64,000 nucleotides of DNA from positions 26,259 through 90,258 of the forward strand of contig CAIQHF010000011.1 of the NCBI GenBank assembly GCA_903871605.1. The letters run 5' to 3'. Both the position numbers and the translations under genes were made by a program. Below, in pieces: positions 53,024 through 63,065 of the stretch (positions are counted from its first letter, which is position 1; the number at the start of each line of letters is the position of its first letter). The notes under the pieces were generated by a model, which worked only from the letters and a program-made list of their open reading frames with translations, searched no databases and had not been told where the DNA came from. The DNA is from an uncultured Sphingomonadaceae bacterium. Its GTDB lineage: Bacteria; Pseudomonadota; Alphaproteobacteria; Sphingomonadales; Sphingomonadaceae.

Positions 53024-53356
53024 ATGGCAAATGCCGAGCTGATCGGCGCGACGATGACGCATCAAGCAGACGAACGACGTCGACGGGAGCGTTTTCGGTT
53101 GCCGGCCGGGACACTCGCTGAAACCGACAGCGGCGAGCCGATCGCGATCGTCAACATCTCCGAGCACGGCTTCAGGGCGATCTGCACGCGGCCGTCCGAT
53201 CTCGGCGACAGCGTGTCGCTCATGATCGGCGCCAATGGTCCGCTCGCCGCGCACGTCGTGTGGACCGACGACAACATGATCGGCTGCGAATTCGTCACGC
53301 CACTGAAACGCTCGGTGCTGGCGGCGATCATCGAGAGCCCGCCAGAGACGATCTGA
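53024..53356 (+). CDS. PilZ-domain protein
   Basis: The 110-residue protein has an N-terminal Arg-rich box ([13 protein letters not shown]) and [15 protein letters not shown], the two c-di-GMP-binding elements of PilZ. The C-terminal beta strands are [21 protein letters not shown] precedes the ATG. Like the PilZ protein at 31459 it is a stand-alone adaptor. It lies 113 nt upstream of purC. Confidence 0.86.
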   Translation: MANAELIGATMTHQADERRRRERFRLPAGTLAETDSGEPIAIVNISEHGFRAICTRPSDLGDSVSLMIGANGPLAAHVVWTDDNMIGCEFVTPLKRSVLAAIIESPPETI

Positions 53357-53469
53357 GCGCCGGCGACGCACGATCCGTTTGGCGCTCGGCCGATGGCGGA
53401 CATGCATCGCTGACAATCGAGCCGGACCGGGCTAGGTCGGGTTCCATCGTCGGGCCACAGGATCAGCGC

Positions 53470-54456
53470 ATGCCATCTATCGACTTCGCCGACTTCGCAT
53501 CGCGCGTCCTCGACGACTCGACGATCCCGGAACTCCCCAATCATTATCGGGGCAAGGTCCGCGACAATTACGACCTCGCGGACGGCCGGCGAATCATCGT
53601 CGCGAGCGACCGGTTGAGCGCCTTCGATCGCATCCTCTGTGCGATTCCGTTCAAGGGCGAGGTGCTGACGCAGACCGCGCGTTTCTGGTTCGAGAAGACG
53701 GCGGACATCTGCGCCAACCACGTGCTCGGCTATCCCGATCCGAACGTCCTGCTGTGCCGGCGGCTCGAGATCCTGCCGGTGGAGATCGTCGTGCGGGGTT
53801 ATCTTGCGGGAACGACGGGCACGTCGATCCTGACGCTTTACAAGAAGGGGCAGCGCGCGATGTACGGCATGACGCTGCCCGATGGGCTGCGCGACAATGC
53901 CAAACTCCCGGCGCCGATCATAACGCCGACCAGCAAGGCGTTCGACGGCGACCACGATGCGCCGCTCACCGCCGCCGACATCCTCGACCGCGCGCTGCTC
54001 ACCCAGCGGCAATGGGACGAGGTGAGCGCGTACGCGCTTGCCCTCTACGCGCGGGGACAGGCGCTCGCCGACGCGCGCGGGTTGATCCTCGCCGATACCA
54101 AATATGAATTCGGCGTCACCGTCGACGGCGAGATCGTGCTGGCGGACGAGATCCACACGCCCGACAGCAGCCGCTACTGGCGGCGCGCGACCTACGAGAC
54201 GCGCTTCGAGGCCGGCGAGCGCCCCGACAGCTTCGACAAGGATTTCGTCCGATCCTGGGTGACCGCGCGATGCGATCCCTATGCGGATGCCATCCCCGCC
54301 ATCCCCCAGGCCCTGATCAACGACACCGCAGCCGTCTATGTCGAGGCGTTCGAAACCATCACCGGGCAAAGCTTCGCGCCCAATCTCGACGGTGCCACCG
54401 TGCTCGAGCGGATCCGCGCGAACCTGGCGGGCTTCTTCGGCGGCGATCGCGTCTGA
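53470..54456 (+). CDS. purC: SAICAR synthetase
   Basis: This is phosphoribosylaminoimidazole-succinocarboxamide synthase of purine synthesis, in the longer form (328 residues). Landmarks are the start [23 protein letters not shown], the family motif [23 protein letters not shown] and [12 protein letters not shown]. Longer PurC proteins (eukaryote-like) also occur in alphaproteobacteria, often beside the short form. purB is in the same window but not adjacent. Confidence 0.95.
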   Translation: MPSIDFADFASRVLDDSTIPELPNHYRGKVRDNYDLADGRRIIVASDRLSAFDRILCAIPFKGEVLTQTARFWFEKTADICANHVLGYPDPNVLLCRRLEILPVEIVVRGYLAGTTGTSILTLYKKGQRAMYGMTLPDGLRDNAKLPAPIITPTSKAFDGDHDAPLTAADILDRALLTQRQWDEVSAYALALYARGQALADARGLILADTKYEFGVTVDGEIVLADEIHTPDSSRYWRRATYETRFEAGERPDSFDKDFVRSWVTARCDPYADAIPAIPQALINDTAAVYVEAFETITGQSFAPNLDGATVLERIRANLAGFFGGDRV

Positions 54457-54665
54457 CGCGGCAGCGACGGTCCTGCCGCGCTGTCTGCGGCGGCACGGTC
54501 TGCCGTGCCACGCCGGCCACGCCAGAGCCAATCAGGTCGGAAAATCCAGGCGCAGCGCACCGTGCCGGTCGGTCACCCGCTGCGGCAGCGAGACGGATTT
54601 CGCAACCAAAGCAGGCGTTCGTTGGTTGGCCTCCCGAATAAGCGCAATAGACGTGGAGAGAAAAA

Positions 54666-54887
54666 GTGTCCCAGGTCGGGTACAAGCTGCGTGTGAGCTA
54701 TTCCCCCAATGCCGCGCCGCCGCCGCGGCGCGATCGGACACGAAAACCCCTTCTATCGAGCCTCCCGCGCAAAAGAAGCGTTCATCCCGGCCTGCGGCGC
54801 GACGCCATACGCGGCGTGCTTTACGCGATCCCGCTGTCGGCATTATTGTGGGCGCCGATCATCTGGGGTCTTGGCAAGGTCTTCTAG
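54666..54887 (+). CDS. Small single-span membrane protein
   Basis: The 73-residue protein starts at GTG 54666 with GGAGAG about 6 nt upstream. A basic, Pro-rich first half (PNAAPPPRRDRTRKPLL; LRRDAIRG) is followed by one hydrophobic helix to the end (VLYAIPLSALLWAPIIWGLGKVF). The positive-inside rule predicts a cytoplasmic N-terminus. It has the codon use of its neighbours. No function is recognised. Confidence 0.55.
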   Translation: MSQVGYKLRVSYSPNAAPPPRRDRTRKPLLSSLPRKRSVHPGLRRDAIRGVLYAIPLSALLWAPIIWGLGKVF

Positions 54888-54992
54888 TCTGACGGACAAG
54901 GAGACGCCACCGCGCGCGCCAAACCAAGGCGCGTCTCTGCCGCATGCTTTTGGCGGGTTACACGTCCTCTCGATGGCGCTAGTCACGCGCGC

Positions 54993-55685
54993 ATGGCGAA
55001 CTCACGCGCTCGCAGGCAACAGCGCCGCACCTATCGCCGGCACGGATCGATTTACCCGCATCTCCTGGCAATAATTGCCGCGGTCGTCGCCGTCGGCCTG
55101 CTGCTTTGCGTGGCACGCCTCGTTCGTGACCGACGCGCGACCGATAAGGCGACGCTCTCCATGGCCGAGGCGCGGGCCGCCAATGCCGCGATCCCGTTCG
55201 TGCCGGGCCCCGTCGTACCAGCGGCGCGCTTTGTCTTTCGGGGGACTCCGGCGGCACGCGAGCAGGCGATCACATGCCTCGCGACCGCCGCGCTCTACGA
55301 AGCGGGAGACGACGCCCGTGGGCAGCGTGCGGTGATCCAGGTCGTCCTCAATCGCGTACGCCGTCCGGGCTATCCAAAGACCGTCTGCGGCGTCGTCTAT
55401 CAGGGCGCCGTCCCCGGCGGCGTCTGCCAATTCTCCTTCGCATGCGACGGCTCTCTGGTACGGAGACCCGAGACGCTCGGCTGGGGCGCGGCGCGCGCCA
55501 GGGCACGTCATGCGCTGTCCGGCGCCGTTTTCGGCGCGGTCGGCACGGCGACGCACTATCATGCCGACTGGGTGGTCCCGTGGTGGAGCGCGTCGCTCGA
55601 CAAGATCGCCAAGGTCAGCACCCACATCTTCTATCGGCGGCGCCTCTCCGGCGCCGCGACGATTGCCGGCCAGGCACCACGGTAG
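54993..55685 (+). CDS. SleB-type cell wall hydrolase
   Basis: The 230-residue protein has a basic N-terminus, one membrane anchor (LLAIIAAVVAVGLLLCVARL) and a C-terminal Hydrolase_2/SleB domain. CLATAALYEAGDDARGQRAVIQVVLNRV is the expected catalytic-Glu region of the SleB fold, followed by VCGVVYQG, CQFSFACDG and ATHYHADWVVPWW. It is a predicted peptidoglycan lytic enzyme acting in the periplasm, as an unlinked cell-wall remodelling factor. Confidence 0.9.
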   Translation: MANSRARRQQRRTYRRHGSIYPHLLAIIAAVVAVGLLLCVARLVRDRRATDKATLSMAEARAANAAIPFVPGPVVPAARFVFRGTPAAREQAITCLATAALYEAGDDARGQRAVIQVVLNRVRRPGYPKTVCGVVYQGAVPGGVCQFSFACDGSLVRRPETLGWGAARARARHALSGAVFGAVGTATHYHADWVVPWWSASLDKIAKVSTHIFYRRRLSGAATIAGQAPR

Positions 55686-55713
55686 CGCCGGAGCGGGCGG
55701 CCGGACGGCGACG

Positions 55714-56763
<1,050 letters not shown>

Positions 56764-56938
56764 GGCGAACTCCTTGAGTCGGAACGGGATGTCGCCGCGC
56801 GCCGGCGCCGCGCCCGTACTGATACCGGGCGGCGCCGCAGGAGCAAGCACATTGCGGGCCATGCGGTGCGCGGCGCGGATCGGGCCTCGACGGATGCAAA
56901 TCGACGCAAGAGCGTCGAACAAGGCCCCGGATCCGATT

Positions 56939-57155
56939 TCATCGACCACGGCGGATGCGCCTCGCCCTTCGCCGTCTCCGCCATGATCGTGCGCCCGACC
57001 AGCCACGCAGCGGCCGCCAGTGCGTCGTGCAGCGCTTCGTAGGCAGCACTCCATTGCTCGGCGGAGCCATCGGGGCTGCGCGTGTAGCGGCTGGGATGCA
57101 GCCTGCCGTCGAGCGACGACATCATCAGGCAGATGATACGTGGCCGGTCGTTCAT
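56939..57155 (-). pseudogene. Truncated RibD/dihydrofolate-reductase-like gene
   Basis: The first 70 or so residues (RPRIICLMMSSLDGRLHPSR, QWSAAYEALHDALAAAAWLVGRTIMAE) match the N-terminus of RibD-C/DHFR-type reductases. After about AKGEAHPP the frame becomes Arg/Ser-rich and loses similarity, and no other frame continues the domain, which is normally about 220 residues. It starts 4 nt after the cupin stop, so it was part of this operon. The 3' end is judged by eye. Confidence 0.65.
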
Positions 57156-57159
57156 CGGA

Positions 57160-57588
57160 TCACCCTTGGTCGGCTGCGCCGGCGCCGGGTGGTCCGGCGA
57201 GATATTCCTCGTCCGTCACCTTCTCCATCCAGATGACCGCCTTGCCGTCGAGCGCTTCCTGGATGGCGATGTGGGTCATCGCGGTGGTCGGCGAGGCGCC
57301 GTGCCAATGCTTGTGACCGGGCGGGCACCAGATCGTGTCGCCGGCGCGGATCTCGACGATCGGCTCGCCCTCACACTGCGTCCAGCCGCAACCCGACGTG
57401 ACGACGAGGATCTGGCCGAGCGGGTGGGTGTGCCAGGCCGAGCGCGCGCCCGGCTCGAACGTCACCTGGCCGGCCGAAACGCGGGCGGGCTCGGATGCGG
57501 CGTAGAGCGGATCGATCCGCACGGTGCCGGTGAAATAGTCCTCGGGGCCCTTCTGCGAGGGCTGCGATCCGGCGCGCATCAACTTCAT
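57160..57588 (-). CDS. Cupin-domain protein
   Basis: The 142-residue single cupin has the metal-binding motifs [18 protein letters not shown] and [12 protein letters not shown] (His residues of the jelly-roll site). Similarity to the [12 protein letters not shown] group, which often accompanies carboxymuconolactone-decarboxylase-like genes (including mandelonitrile-lyase-type cupins), is clear. The upstream gene is of that type. The true substrate is unknown. ATG 57588 has GGAGGA about 7 nt upstream. Confidence 0.88.
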   Translation of the reverse strand: MKLMRAGSQPSQKGPEDYFTGTVRIDPLYAASEPARVSAGQVTFEPGARSAWHTHPLGQILVVTSGCGWTQCEGEPIVEIRAGDTIWCPPGHKHWHGASPTTAMTHIAIQEALDGKAVIWMEKVTDEEYLAGPPGAGAADQG

Positions 57589-57625
57589 GAGATTGTCCTC
57601 CAGATAAATGTCGACAATGTTGCGC

Positions 57626-58042
57626 TCAGGTGCCGGCTTCCTCGAACACCTTCTTGATGATCGGCAGCGCCGTCATCGCCGGCGGCCAGCCTGCGTAGAA
57701 CGCGATCTGGGTGATCGCCTCGACGATCTCGTCCCTGGTCACGCCGTTCTCGAGCGCCTTGTTGATGTGGGAGGGCATCTCGTTGATCCGGTACATCGCG
57801 ATCAGGCAGGTGATCGTCACCAGGCTACGGTCCCGAGGCTTGAGCGCCGGGTTCTCCCAGACGTCGCCGAACAGCACCGTGTCGGTGATTTCGGCGAGGT
57901 GCGGCGCGATGTCGCCGAAGGATTTGCGGGCGTTGGTCGGTTCGGTGGCCATGATCGGCTCTCCTGCTTGTGCCGGCCACGGCATCGTCGCGACCAGGGT
58001 CATCGTCAGCGCCGCCCGCCGGGTAAGCGACGGCGGCGACAT
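57626..58042 (-). CDS. Carboxymuconolactone decarboxylase-like protein, probably exported
   Basis: The CMD domain is clear ([66 protein letters not shown]). The AhpD-type CxxC is absent, so a peroxidase role is unlikely. Two starts are plausible. ATG 57952 (108 residues) has AGGAGA 8 nt upstream. ATG 58042 (138 residues) begins 1 nt after the SDR stop and adds a convincing signal peptide, [21 protein letters not shown] list the longer form; periplasmic location follows only if it is right. Confidence 0.75.
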   Translation of the reverse strand: MSPPSLTRRAALTMTLVATMPWPAQAGEPIMATEPTNARKSFGDIAPHLAEITDTVLFGDVWENPALKPRDRSLVTITCLIAMYRINEMPSHINKALENGVTRDEIVEAITQIAFYAGWPPAMTALPIIKKVFEEAGT

Positions 58043-58043
58043 C

Positions 58044-58802
58044 TCAGTGGACGGTGAAGCCGCCATCGACGGGCAGCCCGACGCCCAGCACGAAGCTGGC
58101 CCCGTCGCTGCACAGCCACAGCACGGCGGCGGCAACCTCGTCGGCCCGGCCCAGCCGACCGATCGACTGCTCGCGCATGACCTCCTTGAGCGAGGCCTCG
58201 TCGATGCCCGAGGCCATCGGTGTCTCGATCGTACCCGGGCAGACCGCGTTGACGCGGATGTTCTTGGTCGCGAAGTCGAGCGCGGCGCACTTGGTCAGCC
58301 CCAATACGCCATGCTTCGAGCTGTGATAGGCGGCACGGTTCGGGAGCCCGACGAGGCCGCCGAGCGACGAGCAGTTGACGATCGATCCGCCGCCCTGCTT
58401 CTCCATCTGGATAAGCTCGTGCTTCATGCAGGCCCAGATGCCCTTGAGGTTGACCGCGTGGACGTCGTCGAAGCCTGCTTCGGTCTCCTCGGTGACGGGA
58501 CCCCAAGGGCCGATGATCCCGGCATTGTTGTAGGCCATGTCGAGCCGACCGAACTCGGCGACGGTGCGATCGACCAGCGCCTTGGCTTCCGCCTCCACGG
58601 AGACGTCGCAGACGACCGCGATTGCCTTGTGACCAGCCGACGTGAGTGTCTCGAGCGCGGCGTCAAGCGCGTCCGCGTTGCGATCGGCCAGGACGACGGA
58701 CGCGCCGCTCTCCGCAAACGCCCTGGCGGCGGCAAAGCCGATGCCCTGGCTCGCGCCGGTCACCAACGCGACCTTTCCGGTGAAATCATAGGTGGGCTGC
58801 AT
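58044..58802 (-). CDS. Short-chain dehydrogenase/reductase
   Basis: The 252-residue classical SDR has the NAD(P)-binding TGASQGIG, NNAG, the catalytic Ser in VNCSSLGG and YHSSK (Tyr/Lys pair), and the C-terminal GVGLPVDGGFTVH. Asp in VVLADRNAD at the end of beta-2 favours NAD+. It heads the SDR-CMD-cupin-AKR block. The substrate is unknown; the cluster suggests reduction of a small aldehyde or ketone. Confidence 0.93.
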   Translation of the reverse strand: MQPTYDFTGKVALVTGASQGIGFAAARAFAESGASVVLADRNADALDAALETLTSAGHKAIAVVCDVSVEAEAKALVDRTVAEFGRLDMAYNNAGIIGPWGPVTEETEAGFDDVHAVNLKGIWACMKHELIQMEKQGGGSIVNCSSLGGLVGLPNRAAYHSSKHGVLGLTKCAALDFATKNIRVNAVCPGTIETPMASGIDEASLKEVMREQSIGRLGRADEVAAAVLWLCSDGASFVLGVGLPVDGGFTVH

Positions 58803-58938
58803 TCTAATCCTCGCTGAGATCGGCGCGGCATCGCCTGCGTCGTTGTCAGGGAGATAGAGGCCCGTCGATCGAGCGTCAGCGCTCGGTGCAGTCCATGAAG
58901 CATTGCACGCCGCTCATCCTTGGCACCGGAACCTTCGA

Positions 58939-59847
58939 TCAAAGCCCCAAGGGGCGCAGTTCGCGGATGAGCTCGATAAGCAGGCGAAGTCCGGTCGGCA
59001 GCTGGCGGCGGCTCGAATAATAGATGTGGAAGCCCGGTCCATACCCTGACCAGTCGGCCAGCACCTCTTCCAGATCACCGGCCTCGATCCCGGCGCGCAA
59101 CAACGGTTCGGGGCCATACATCAGACCGGCGTCGCCGCGCAGCACCGCCACGATCAGATGGCTGTCGTCGATCGTCAGCGTGCCGGGGGCCGATATGGCG
59201 ACCTCCTCGCCGCCCCGCTCGAACTCCCAGCGGTAGAGGCTTTCGTCGCCAAGACGGAAACGCAGGCAGCGATGCCGGGCAAGATCGTCAGGATGCGCCG
59301 GCCGACCGAAGCGCTCGAGATAGGCGGGCGTGCCGACGACGATCCAGCGGACGTCCGCCGACAGCCGCTGCGCAACCATGTCCTCCGGCACGGTGCCGCC
59401 ATAGCGGACCCCCGCGTCGTAGCCGCCGTCGATCACGTCGATCATCCGGTTGCTGACGCTGATGTCGAGCTCGACGTCGGGATAGCGCTCGACGAAGGTC
59501 GGCAGCACCGGGGCGAGCAGCAGGCCGGCGGCGTCCACCGGCACGTTCAGCCGGATGCGCCCGGTCGGCGCGTCGCGATAGCGGTTGAGCAGTTCGACCG
59601 CGTCCGCAATCGCATCGAACGGCCCGGTGATCGCGTCGCGCAACTCGGCCCCGGCCGCGGTCAGGACAACGCTGCGCGCGGTCCGGTTGAGCAGACGGAC
59701 ACCCAGACGTGCCTCGAGCCCCCTGAGCGCATGGCTCAACGCCGACGCGCTGACGCCGAGCTCGAGCCCGGCGCGTCGGAAGCTCTGATGCTTTGCGATC
59801 GCGAGGAAGTAGGTGAAGTCGGTAAGATCGGATCGGCTGGTCGGCAT
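58939..59847 (-). CDS. LysR-family regulator of the downstream redox cluster (inferred)
   Basis: The 302-residue regulator has an N-terminal helix-turn-helix (FTYFLAIAKHQSFRRAGLELGVSASALSHALRGLEARLGVRLLNR) and a complete effector domain. It precedes the SDR gene by 136 nt on the same strand. This arrangement, typical of aldehyde- or quinone-stress regulators of the CMD/cupin/SDR clusters, makes it the likely regulator. ATG 59847 begins PTSRSDLTDF, matching the family. Confidence 0.92.
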   Translation of the reverse strand: MPTSRSDLTDFTYFLAIAKHQSFRRAGLELGVSASALSHALRGLEARLGVRLLNRTARSVVLTAAGAELRDAITGPFDAIADAVELLNRYRDAPTGRIRLNVPVDAAGLLLAPVLPTFVERYPDVELDISVSNRMIDVIDGGYDAGVRYGGTVPEDMVAQRLSADVRWIVVGTPAYLERFGRPAHPDDLARHRCLRFRLGDESLYRWEFERGGEEVAISAPGTLTIDDSHLIVAVLRGDAGLMYGPEPLLRAGIEAGDLEEVLADWSGYGPGFHIYYSSRRQLPTGLRLLIELIRELRPLGL

Positions 59848-59920
59848 GGCGATAGACGTGAGCGCCGCGCGTGCCGAAGGCAATCCGTTCTTGGCGTCCG
59901 ACTATCCCGCGCGTGCATGG

Positions 59921-60275
59921 TCAATTGGCGAGCGCGTAGGCGATCAGCTTCGTGCCCAGCCTCGTCTTGAGGCTCGGCATGCCGCCGGTCGCGATCACCA
60001 GCATCTGACGCCGGGAGCGCGGCGCCCGATAGGTCATCGGCGCCGCCTGGCCGCCTGCGGGAAGCCGCGCCTTCCAGAGCTCCTTGCCGGTGGACACGTC
60101 GTAGGCCCGGATCGCCTGCATCCACCGATGCGGCGATGAAGGTGATGCCGCCGCGCGTCGTGATCGCGCCACCCGAGAAGGGCACCCCCATCGTGACCGG
60201 CAGATGGGAGCGGATGCCGAGCGGCCCCGTATCGGTGGCGGTCTTCTCGGAGGACGTACTGCTCGCGCTCGACAA
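59921..60275 (-). pseudogene. Frameshifted 3' fragment of a quinoprotein (PQQ) glucose dehydrogenase-like gene
   Basis: Two frames together give the C-terminus of a PQQ-dependent membrane glucose dehydrogenase. TGPLGIRSHLPVTMG and GGAITTRGGITFIAAS are in one frame; AIRAYDVSTGKELWKARL, PAGGQAAPMTYRA and MLVIATGG are in another, ending in YALAN and a stop. The shift is near 60115-60125. The rest of the roughly 700-residue enzyme is missing upstream, so this is a relic. Confidence 0.78.
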
Positions 60276-60441
60276 GATCTGGCCTAGTCCCGGGCAAGCG
60301 CCGCGGGCCTATGCCTGGTAGCAGGCGCAACCGCCGGCAGAACGCCGAACGGCCGGGCGACGCTCGTCATGAAGCGGGACGTCTTGCCCGGCTGATCGAG
60401 GCCTGCTATCCGAATTGTCTGAGTAATATGGGCGAGCAGAG

Positions 60442-62019
60442 ATGATCACGGGTTCGGTCCTCATCGGTCGGCAGGACCGCGTCGGCAGCGGCGGCGTGTT
60501 CGATGCCGTCGATCCCGCCACCGGCGAACGGATCGCGCCTGCGTTCGGCGCGGCGGGCGCCGCCGAGGTCGACGAGGCCTGCGCCTTGGCCGAGGCCGCC
60601 TGTGCGAGTTTCTCCGCGACCACGCTTGAGGCCCGCGCCGCCTTCCTCGACGCGGTCGCCGATCGCATCGCCGCGCGCAAGGATGATCTCGTCGCGCGCG
60701 CGATGCGCGAGAGCGGGCTGCCGAGGGCGCGGCTCGAAGGCGAGGTCGGCCGCACCGTCGGCCAGCTGCGGCTGTTCGCGGGCGTGGTGCGCCAGGGCGA
60801 CTGGCTCGACGCGACGATCGATCCCGCGCTCCCCGACCGGCAGCCGCTGCCGCGCGTCGACCTGCGCCGCCTCCACGTCGCGCTGGGTCCGGTCGCGGTG
60901 TTCGGCGCCTCCAACTTCCCGCTCGCCTTTTCGGTCGCCGGCGGCGACACCGCGTCGGCGTTCGCGGCGGGCTGCCCGGTGGTGGTCAAGGGTCATCCCG
61001 CGCACCCCGGCACCGGCGAACTGGTCGCGCGCGCGGTCCGCGAGGCGGTCGCCGCCTGCGGGCTGCACGAGGGCGTCTTCTCCTATCTGCCGGGTCCGTC
61101 GATCGAGCTTGGCGGCGCGCTGGTCGCCGATCCGCGGATCAAGGCGGTGGGCTTCACCGGCTCGCGCGGCGGCGGGCTCGCGCTGCTCAGGATCGCCTCC
61201 GAACGCGCCGAGCCGATCCCGGTCTATGCCGAAATGTCGAGCATCAACCCGGTGATCCTGCTCCCCGCGGCGCTCGAGGCGCGCGGCGACGCGATCGCGA
61301 CGGGCTTCGTCCAGTCGCTGACGATGGGCGCGGGGCAGTTCTGCACCAATCCCGGCCTGCTGATCGGGATCGACGGCCCCGCGCTCGACCGCTTCGCCGA
61401 AGCGGCGGGCCAGGCGCTTTCGGCCAGCCAGCCGGTGACGATGCTGACCCCCGGCATCCATGCCAGCTTCGAGAAGGGCGTCGAGGCGCTCGAGACGCAT
61501 CAGGCGGTCAAGGTCGTCGCGCGCGGCTGCGTCGGCGACGGCGTCAACCAGGCGCGCGGCGCGCTGTTCGAGACCGACGCGGCGAGCTTCCTCGCCGATC
61601 CGGTGCTCGGCCACGAGGTGTTCGGCTCGTCCTCGGTGCTGGTCCGCTGCAAGGACACAGCCGAGATCAAGAAAGTGATCGCCGGGCTCGAGGGTCAGCT
61701 CACCGCGACGCTGATGATGGACGATGCCGATCACGCGCTCGCCGCCGAGCTGGTGATGCCGCTCGCCGCCAAGGCGGGGCGCGTGCTCGCCAATGGTTGG
61801 CCGACCGGCGTCGAGGTCAGCCATGCGATGGTGCATGGCGGCCCCTATCCGGCGACCTCGGACGGGCGCACGACCTCGGTCGGGAGTCTGGCGATCGCGC
61901 GCTTCCTGCGCCCGGTCTGCTTCCAGAACCTGCCCGACGCGCTGCTGCCCGCGGCGCTGCGGTCGGACAATCCGTGGCAGATCGCGCGCCGCGTCGACGG
62001 TGTCGTCGCCCGCGGCTGA
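60442..62019 (+). CDS. Alpha-ketoglutaric semialdehyde dehydrogenase (2,5-dioxovalerate dehydrogenase)
   Basis: The 525-residue NAD(P)-dependent aldehyde dehydrogenase has N158 ([10 protein letters not shown]), K183 and the catalytic E264 and C301 ([10 protein letters not shown]). The long ITGSVLIGR start and the end [16 protein letters not shown]...NPWQI are typical of the KGSADH group. It produces alpha-ketoglutarate in pentose and hexuronate oxidation. The next two genes support a role in L-arabinose or D-galactose use. Confidence 0.92.
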   Translation: MITGSVLIGRQDRVGSGGVFDAVDPATGERIAPAFGAAGAAEVDEACALAEAACASFSATTLEARAAFLDAVADRIAARKDDLVARAMRESGLPRARLEGEVGRTVGQLRLFAGVVRQGDWLDATIDPALPDRQPLPRVDLRRLHVALGPVAVFGASNFPLAFSVAGGDTASAFAAGCPVVVKGHPAHPGTGELVARAVREAVAACGLHEGVFSYLPGPSIELGGALVADPRIKAVGFTGSRGGGLALLRIASERAEPIPVYAEMSSINPVILLPAALEARGDAIATGFVQSLTMGAGQFCTNPGLLIGIDGPALDRFAEAAGQALSASQPVTMLTPGIHASFEKGVEALETHQAVKVVARGCVGDGVNQARGALFETDAASFLADPVLGHEVFGSSSVLVRCKDTAEIKKVIAGLEGQLTATLMMDDADHALAAELVMPLAAKAGRVLANGWPTGVEVSHAMVHGGPYPATSDGRTTSVGSLAIARFLRPVCFQNLPDALLPAALRSDNPWQIARRVDGVVARG

Positions 62020-62081
62020 ATGGATGCGACCGGGCGGGGCAATGATCCCGCCTGGCTTTTCACAGAGTTTGGAGAGAGGAG

Positions 62082-63065
62082 ATGGTGGTGGCCCTGTCGC
62101 TCGTTCAGTTTCGTGAGGCCGGGGTGCGCGGTGTCGCAGCGCTCGGCGAGGACGGCGCCCGCCGCGTCCCCGGCGCGACCAGCGTGCTCGCGCTCGCCAG
62201 GGCGGCGATCGCGGCGGGGCAGGGGCTGGCCGAGGCGGTCGCCGCGGCGGGCGAGGGCGGCGCGGTCGATCTCGATGTGGTCGAGCTGCTCGCGCCGATC
62301 GATCATCCCGATAGCGCGCATCTGCTGCTGACCGGCACCGGGCTCACGCATCTCGGTTCGGCCGAGGGGCGCGACAAGATGCACCGCGCCGCCAAGCAGA
62401 ATCCCGAGCCCACCGACTCGATGAAGATGTTCCTGATGGGCGTCGAAGGCGGCAAGCCCGCCGACGGCGGCATCGGCGCGCAGCCCGAATGGTTCTACAA
62501 GGGCGACGGCTCGCAATTGGTCGCGCCGAACCAGCCGATCACGTCGCCCGCCTTCGCGCTCGACGCGGGCGAGGAGCCCGAGATTGCGGGAATCTATCTG
62601 ATCGACGCCGACGGCACGCCGGTGCGCCTGGGCTACGCGCTCGCCAACGAATTTTCGGATCACGTCACCGAGCGCGGCAATTATCTGTGGCTCGCGCACA
62701 GCAAGCTGCGTCCGGCGGCGCTCGGCCCCGAGCTGCTCGTCGGCGAACTCCCCGCCGACGTCCGCGGCGCCAGCCGGATCGTGCGCGACGGCGCGACGAT
62801 CTGGGAAAAGCCGTTCCTGTCGGGCGAGGCGAACATGTCGCACAGCCTGGCCAATCTCGAGCATCATCATTTCAAATATGGCCTGTTCCGCCGGCCGGGC
62901 GACGTCCATGTCCATTTCTTCGGCACCGCGACGCTGTCGTTCAGCGAAGGCTTCCGCACCCAGCCGGGCGACATATTCGAGATCGAGGCGGCGCCGTTCC
63001 GCCTGCCGGTGCGCAATCCGATCGCGATCGCCGAGGAAGCCCCGGTGATGGTGAAGGCGCTCTGA
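62082..63065 (+). CDS. AraD1/GguC-family protein (fumarylacetoacetate hydrolase fold)
   Basis: The 327-residue FAH-superfamily protein shows the family signatures HLLLTGTGLTHLGSAEGRD and EPEIAGIYLIDADG (acidic metal site). LGYALANEFSDHVTERGNYL, the second metal/substrate motif, follows. This subgroup (AraD1/GguC) is linked to arabinose or galactose use and is thought to act on 3-deoxy sugar-acid intermediates. It precedes the dehydrogenase gene by an overlap (TGATG). A GGAGAG precedes ATG 62082. Confidence 0.88.
   Translation: MVVALSLVQFREAGVRGVAALGEDGARRVPGATSVLALARAAIAAGQGLAEAVAAAGEGGAVDLDVVELLAPIDHPDSAHLLLTGTGLTHLGSAEGRDKMHRAAKQNPEPTDSMKMFLMGVEGGKPADGGIGAQPEWFYKGDGSQLVAPNQPITSPAFALDAGEEPEIAGIYLIDADGTPVRLGYALANEFSDHVTERGNYLWLAHSKLRPAALGPELLVGELPADVRGASRIVRDGATIWEKPFLSGEANMSHSLANLEHHHFKYGLFRRPGDVHVHFFGTATLSFSEGFRTQPGDIFEIEAAPFRLPVRNPIAIAEEAPVMVKAL

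Noticed and set aside
54491..54509. Hairpin GGCACGG/CCGTGCC after purC as a terminator
   Set aside because: Short stem without a T tract; not enough to call.
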